Source: Bacteroidales bacterium (GTDB lineage: Bacteria; Bacteroidota; Bacteroidia; Bacteroidales; UBA932). Taken from it: a DNA stretch of 9,410 nt. A program made the translations under genes and the position numbers. Of the stretch, positions 6,696-9,410 are shown in pieces (the stretch's first letter is position 1; every line of letters begins with the position of its first letter). The notes beneath the pieces were generated by a model. That model was not told where the DNA came from. It did no database searches and worked only from the letters and a program-made list of their open reading frames with translations. The stretch spans positions 1 through 9,410 of the forward strand of contig SFJB01000070.1 of assembly GCA_004555145.1 (NCBI GenBank), in the 5' to 3' direction.

Positions 6696-7448
6696 ATGCA
6701 CATCTTAACAAAATCACTGCTTGCCGCCTCCTGCGCTGCGCTTCTGCTATACACGGACGTCGATGCCGCCGGCAAGAAAGACAATAGAAGATCCATATCA
6801 GACACCAGTCTCGAGTGCTACTTCTCCCCCGTGAAGGGCAAGTTTGCCACTCCTGATGAGGAAGGATTCATACGGCGCTGGACCCTTCTCGAACCAATCA
6901 ACAAGAAGGACAGCACCAATGCCAACACCGGAAGACGCAGCAGCGTGTTTCCGAATACCCTCTTCACTGACAGTTATCTCCGCGACCACTTTACCAGAGA
7001 GTATTTTCCCGGCCAGAACAGTGTCGTTCCGAAAGATGGAGAGAGGGTAAAAGTGGGTGAACAGATTCTCAGCTGGCACAGCTATGACAGCAACTTATAC
7101 AATATCAAGCTCTTCCGCTTTGCAAGCAATCTCAAAACCGATGTCTATGGAGTACTCTTCTGGGGAGTATGCGTTATAAACTGTGACCGGGACATAGAGA
7201 ATGTCAGGCTCTCGGCAGGATCCAATTCCGCTTCCATGTGGTGGCTCAACGGAGAAGAGGTGCTGCTGATGTCAGGCGACAGGCGTATGGTCCAGGATGA
7301 CTGCGCGTCCAGGCGCCTCACTCTCAAAAAAGGCAGGAACATACTTCGCGTGGCCGTAATAAACGGCCCTGGCATGAGCGATTTCTGTGCCCGTTTCCTT
7401 GATGAAAACGGCGAACCTGTAAAGAACATCACCATCTCCACCAAATAA
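6696..7448 (+). CDS. Secreted beta-sandwich (carbohydrate-binding-like) protein of unknown function
   Basis: A 250-residue protein with an N-terminal signal peptide: MHILTK basic start, hydrophobic core SLLAASCAALLLY (7-19), likely cleavage after VDA or VDAA (24-25). No lipobox is clear (the only early Cys, 13, is inside the core). The mature part begins with a polar region; TDSYLRDHFTREYFPGQ (91-107) looks conserved. The C-terminal ~90 residues read as a jelly-roll: VRLSAGSNSASMWWLNGEEV (170-189), then LTLKKGRNILRVAVINGPGM (208-227). The pattern 'W.NG.EV ... L.kGrN.lr.av.N' is common in carbohydrate-binding modules fused to or beside glycoside hydrolases. No catalytic triad is recognisable. 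It stops two bases before the GH43 gene, so the two are probably coexpressed and may act on the same glycan outside the cell or in the periplasm. I recognise similar Bacteroidales proteins but know no proven function. Confidence 0.72.
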   Translation: MHILTKSLLAASCAALLLYTDVDAAGKKDNRRSISDTSLECYFSPVKGKFATPDEEGFIRRWTLLEPINKKDSTNANTGRRSSVFPNTLFTDSYLRDHFTREYFPGQNSVVPKDGERVKVGEQILSWHSYDSNLYNIKLFRFASNLKTDVYGVLFWGVCVINCDRDIENVRLSAGSNSASMWWLNGEEVLLMSGDRRMVQDDCASRRLTLKKGRNILRVAVINGPGMSDFCARFLDENGEPVKNITISTK

Positions 7449-7450
7449 AC

Positions 7451-8911
7451 ATGCGAGCTGATATGAAAAAGACAATCTTGGCAGCTGCTCTTGCAGCCCT
7501 TGCATCATTGATGATTTCTAATAACGCCTATGCCCAGACAGGCAAGCCATACATTCACGACCCTTCTACCGTTATGTTATGTGACGGGAAGTATTATACC
7601 TTCGGAACAGGTGGTGGCGGACTCATCTCTTCTGACGGATGGAGTTGGGAAAGCGGTGCGGTGAGGCCAGGAGGCGGGGCAGCCCCGGATGCCATAAAGA
7701 TAGGTGACCGCTACCTCATAGCCTATTCAGCTACAGGCGGAGGTCTTGGCGGCGGACACGCAGGCCGCGTGCTTACTATGTGGAACAAGACCCTTGATCC
7801 GAATTCCCCGGATTTTTCATATTCCGAGCCTATTGAAGTTGCCCATTCTGAAGTGGATGAGGACTGCGACGCAATAGATGCAGGGCTTCTTATGGGACCG
7901 GACGGAAGACTCTGGCTCACTTACGGAACTTATTTCGGACACATACGTCTCATTGAACTCGATCCTGAAACCGGAGCAAGGAAGGAGGGCAATGAGCCGA
8001 TCAACATTGCTATTGACTGCGAAGCAACTACCCTCATGTACCGCAATGGATGGTACTATCTCCTTGGCACCCACGGAACCTGCTGCGACGGCACTAATTC
8101 TACCTATAACATAGTCGTTGGGCGTTCAAGGGAAGTAACGGGACCATATCTGGACAATGTGGGACGCGATATGATGAAAGGCGGTGGCAGGATGGTAGTT
8201 GCAGCAGGCAATAGGAAGACCGGAGCGGGCCACTTCGGACGCTATATTGAGGATGAGGGCGTGGAAAAGATGTCTTTCCACTGGGAAGCAGATTTTGACC
8301 GCAGCGGAAGGAGTGTACTCGCAATTCTCCCTCTCCTCTGGAAAAACGACTGGCCTTACGCAGGCGACCCTATCAAGGAAGCCAGCTACGAAATCGAGTC
8401 GGAGAGAAGGGGCTACGCCCTTGAACTTGCAGTGGACTTCGTGCGTATGCAGAACGGGATGCGAGGTTTCTGGTTCAACCAGGATGAGCCGGAAGTTGTA
8501 ATCGAGAACCAGAAACTCGAAGAGGTCATTGACACCTGGCCGGAGGGAGACATAGACATCCGCATAGGTGACTATATGTTCCGTCCTCATCAGAGATGGA
8601 CAATCACTGCCGTCCCGGAGGCTGGAGGATATCTCAGCGCACCATATTACAAGATTACCATCGAAGGAACCGAGAGGGCTCTTGCCGCTACCGCAGACAA
8701 GGAAGTTGTAGCAGTTCCCGAGTTCACAGGTGCACCGGAACAGCTTTGGAGAATCGAGCAGCTCACTGACGGCACTTACCGCATTATGCCTAAGGTAGTT
8801 CCGGGATGCAGCGAGCCTCTCTGCCTCATCTCAGTTGCAGACAGCACCCCATCCCTTGGCACTTATGACTTCGACAGCGACAATTCCAAATGGAACCTCC
8901 GCGACAGGTAG
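7451..8911 (+). CDS. Secreted GH43 glycosidase (arabinanase-like) with C-terminal ricin-type beta-trefoil
   Basis: A 486-residue glycoside hydrolase family 43 protein. A signal peptide (KKTILAAALAALASLM core) ends at AYA|Q, residues 28/29, so it is exported. The catalytic five-bladed propeller covers about residues 30-305, with the expected acidic triad: Asp37 in HDPS (base), Asp143 in DAIDAGLL (pKa modulator) and Glu191 in DCEATTLMYRNGWYYLL (acid). THGTCCDGTNSTYNIVVGRS and GAGHFG (His261) match endo-arabinanase-type GH43s. Residues about 311-486 look like a ricin-type beta-trefoil, three subdomains ending in Q-x-W or S-x-W (QRW 381-383, QLW 431-433, SKW 479-481), probably for sugar binding. 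The likely substrate is alpha-L-arabinan or arabinose-decorated polysaccharide; GH43 also includes xylosidases, so specificity is open. The start may be ATG 7451 or ATG 7463; the latter gives a cleaner MKKT signal peptide. Confidence 0.85.
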   Translation: MRADMKKTILAAALAALASLMISNNAYAQTGKPYIHDPSTVMLCDGKYYTFGTGGGGLISSDGWSWESGAVRPGGGAAPDAIKIGDRYLIAYSATGGGLGGGHAGRVLTMWNKTLDPNSPDFSYSEPIEVAHSEVDEDCDAIDAGLLMGPDGRLWLTYGTYFGHIRLIELDPETGARKEGNEPINIAIDCEATTLMYRNGWYYLLGTHGTCCDGTNSTYNIVVGRSREVTGPYLDNVGRDMMKGGGRMVVAAGNRKTGAGHFGRYIEDEGVEKMSFHWEADFDRSGRSVLAILPLLWKNDWPYAGDPIKEASYEIESERRGYALELAVDFVRMQNGMRGFWFNQDEPEVVIENQKLEEVIDTWPEGDIDIRIGDYMFRPHQRWTITAVPEAGGYLSAPYYKITIEGTERALAATADKEVVAVPEFTGAPEQLWRIEQLTDGTYRIMPKVVPGCSEPLCLISVADSTPSLGTYDFDSDNSKWNLRDR

Positions 8912-9186
8912 AAGTTATTAATTTACTGGGGTTCCACCCCAAACCCCGGCGCTGCGCGAAGCCATCGCACAAAAGCCAGCCCTGCATTCGCTCCGCGACC
9001 GCCTGATGGCGGGCGAAGTGCCAGGGCAAGGCGAGGCAAAGAGGTGCCGCAAGGGACGGCGTAGCCGAATTTGATTCGGGATTGGAAAAACGGTTTTATC
9101 CCGGTAATACATTCGGGGTTGTAACCGATTCTGAAAAAAGCGGAGCCGATGGCCCCGCCAGATTAATTTCAAATGAAGTACTGAAC
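8912..9186. repeat. GC-rich, hairpin-rich intergenic element, possibly a dispersed repeat
   Basis: No convincing gene lies here. Several inverted repeats occur in a row: TGGGGT/ACCCCA (8927-8941, 3-base loop); a compound hairpin with outer arms CCCTG..TTCGC (8980-8991) and GCGAA..CAGGG (9013-9026) around an inner CCGCC/GGCGG stem (8999-9012, loop TGAT); and CCGAAT/ATTCGG (9065-9079). Base composition from 8927 to about 9065 is clearly richer in G+C than the flanks. The structure and composition resemble intergenic repeat units seen beside transposase-like genes, but repeat status cannot be proven from one copy. No terminator with a U-tract was seen for the upstream GH43 gene. Confidence 0.4.
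9134..9158 (-). terminator. Minus-strand terminator of the Rpn-family gene
   Basis: Read on the minus strand, GCGGGGCC, loop ATC, GGCTCCGC forms an 8-bp stem with one G-U pair (9140-9158), followed at once by six U (A-run 9134-9139 on the + strand). It lies 28 bases after the stop of the minus-strand gene at 9187, so it is well placed as that gene's intrinsic terminator. Confidence 0.82.
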
Positions 9187-9410
9187 TTACTTCTCCAGCA
9201 GCGCAACCTTGTCAACACCTAATGTTGAGCATACAAGGTCTATGTCTACTCCGGAGGCAACCATTTTTCTTGCGGAATCTATAAGTCTCTGTTGAGCCTC
9301 CAACCTCTCCGCTTCGCGACCCTTTTCAAGACCTTCGGTCAGCCCTTCTTCGCGACCCTTCTCGATGCCCTTCGCCAGGGCTTTGTCCTCGGCGGTCTTG
9401 ATGATGTTCC
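9187..9410 (-). CDS. Rpn-family recombination-promoting nuclease / putative transposase, C-terminal part
   Basis: The minus strand is open from the right edge to a TAA at 9187-9189, giving 74 codons of a gene that starts beyond the window. The translated end reads ...NIIKTAEDKALAKGIEKGRE, then EGLTEGLEKGREAERLEAQQ, then RLIDSARKMVASGVDIDLVC and STLGVDKVALLEK. A run of (E/K)G(I/L/R)E repeats followed by a short 'A..M...G.....I....G' helix pair is the hallmark tail of the PD-(D/E)XK nuclease family transposases (Rpn, PDDEXK_2) very common in Bacteroidales. Rpn proteins are DNA endonucleases that promote recA-independent recombination; the nuclease domain is not in view, so activity cannot be judged. 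The near-repeat TTCGCGACCCTT at 9313-9324 and 9349-9360 encodes two copies of the EKGRE unit 12 codons apart. It is convergent with the GH43 gene. Confidence 0.75.
   Translation of the reverse strand, partial: NIIKTAEDKALAKGIEKGREEGLTEGLEKGREAERLEAQQRLIDSARKMVASGVDIDLVCSTLGVDKVALLEK

Noticed and set aside
8927..8941. TGGGGT/ACCCCA hairpin as a terminator for the GH43 gene
   Set aside because: The stem is only 6 bp with a 3-base loop and is followed by AACCCC, not a T-run, so it does not meet the intrinsic terminator pattern.
8826..9172. Two short minus-strand frames (67 and 84 codons) in the GC-rich intergenic element
   Set aside because: They overlap inverted repeats and the minus-strand terminator, have Arg/Pro/Cys-rich translations with no pattern, and one runs into the GH43 gene.
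1..9410. tRNA or rRNA genes, CRISPR array, insertion-sequence ends
   Set aside because: No cloverleaf-like sequence, no regularly spaced repeats and no paired terminal inverted repeats with target duplications were seen by eye.

Overview
The window looks like a chromosomal segment from a member of the Bacteroidota, most probably order Bacteroidales. Four things point this way: two tandem ExbD genes of the Bacteroidales type; a 30S protein S16 with a long Ala/Lys/Glu-rich tail; a clear Bacteroidota-type promoter (TTTG, 20-base spacer, TATATTTG) and few convincing Shine-Dalgarno sites; and a secreted GH43 enzyme next to a Bacteroidales-type secreted beta-sandwich protein. Genus cannot be fixed from this sequence. 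Ten of the eleven genes are on the + strand.

Layout. (a) 1-779: the end of one exbD and a complete second exbD, closed by a strong intrinsic terminator at 801-829. (b) 850-3629: asnS (asparaginyl-tRNA synthetase), udk (uridine kinase) and a membrane-anchored coiled-coil protein with a TonB-like C-terminus, spaced 11 and 0 bases apart, so probably one transcript. (c) 3655-6594: a well-formed promoter and a leader hairpin precede rpsP, rimM and two family-2 glycosyltransferases. These four genes overlap or are only a few bases apart, and a terminator hairpin follows at 6626-6651. (d) 6696-8911: two secreted proteins two bases apart, a predicted carbohydrate-binding-like beta-sandwich protein and a GH43 arabinanase-like enzyme with a C-terminal ricin-type beta-trefoil. 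(e) 8912-9186: a GC-rich, hairpin-rich non-coding stretch holding a minus-strand terminator. (f) 9187-9410: the C-terminal end of a minus-strand Rpn-family (PD-(D/E)XK 'putative transposase') gene that runs off the window.

How the genes work together. ExbD proteins are part of the proton-driven motor that energises TonB, and a TonB-domain protein is encoded one operon downstream, so regions (a) and (b) may share an envelope energy-transduction role. Region (c) couples ribosome assembly (S16 and its maturation factor RimM) to two probable surface-glycan transferases. Region (d) looks like a small plant-polysaccharide (arabinan-like) degradation cassette with no SusC/SusD pair in view.

I did not find a clear new defence or mobile system. 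The items most worth a second look are the structured intergenic element beside the Rpn gene, the uncharacterised secreted partner of the GH43 enzyme, the unusual TonB-like protein, and the rpsP leader hairpin.
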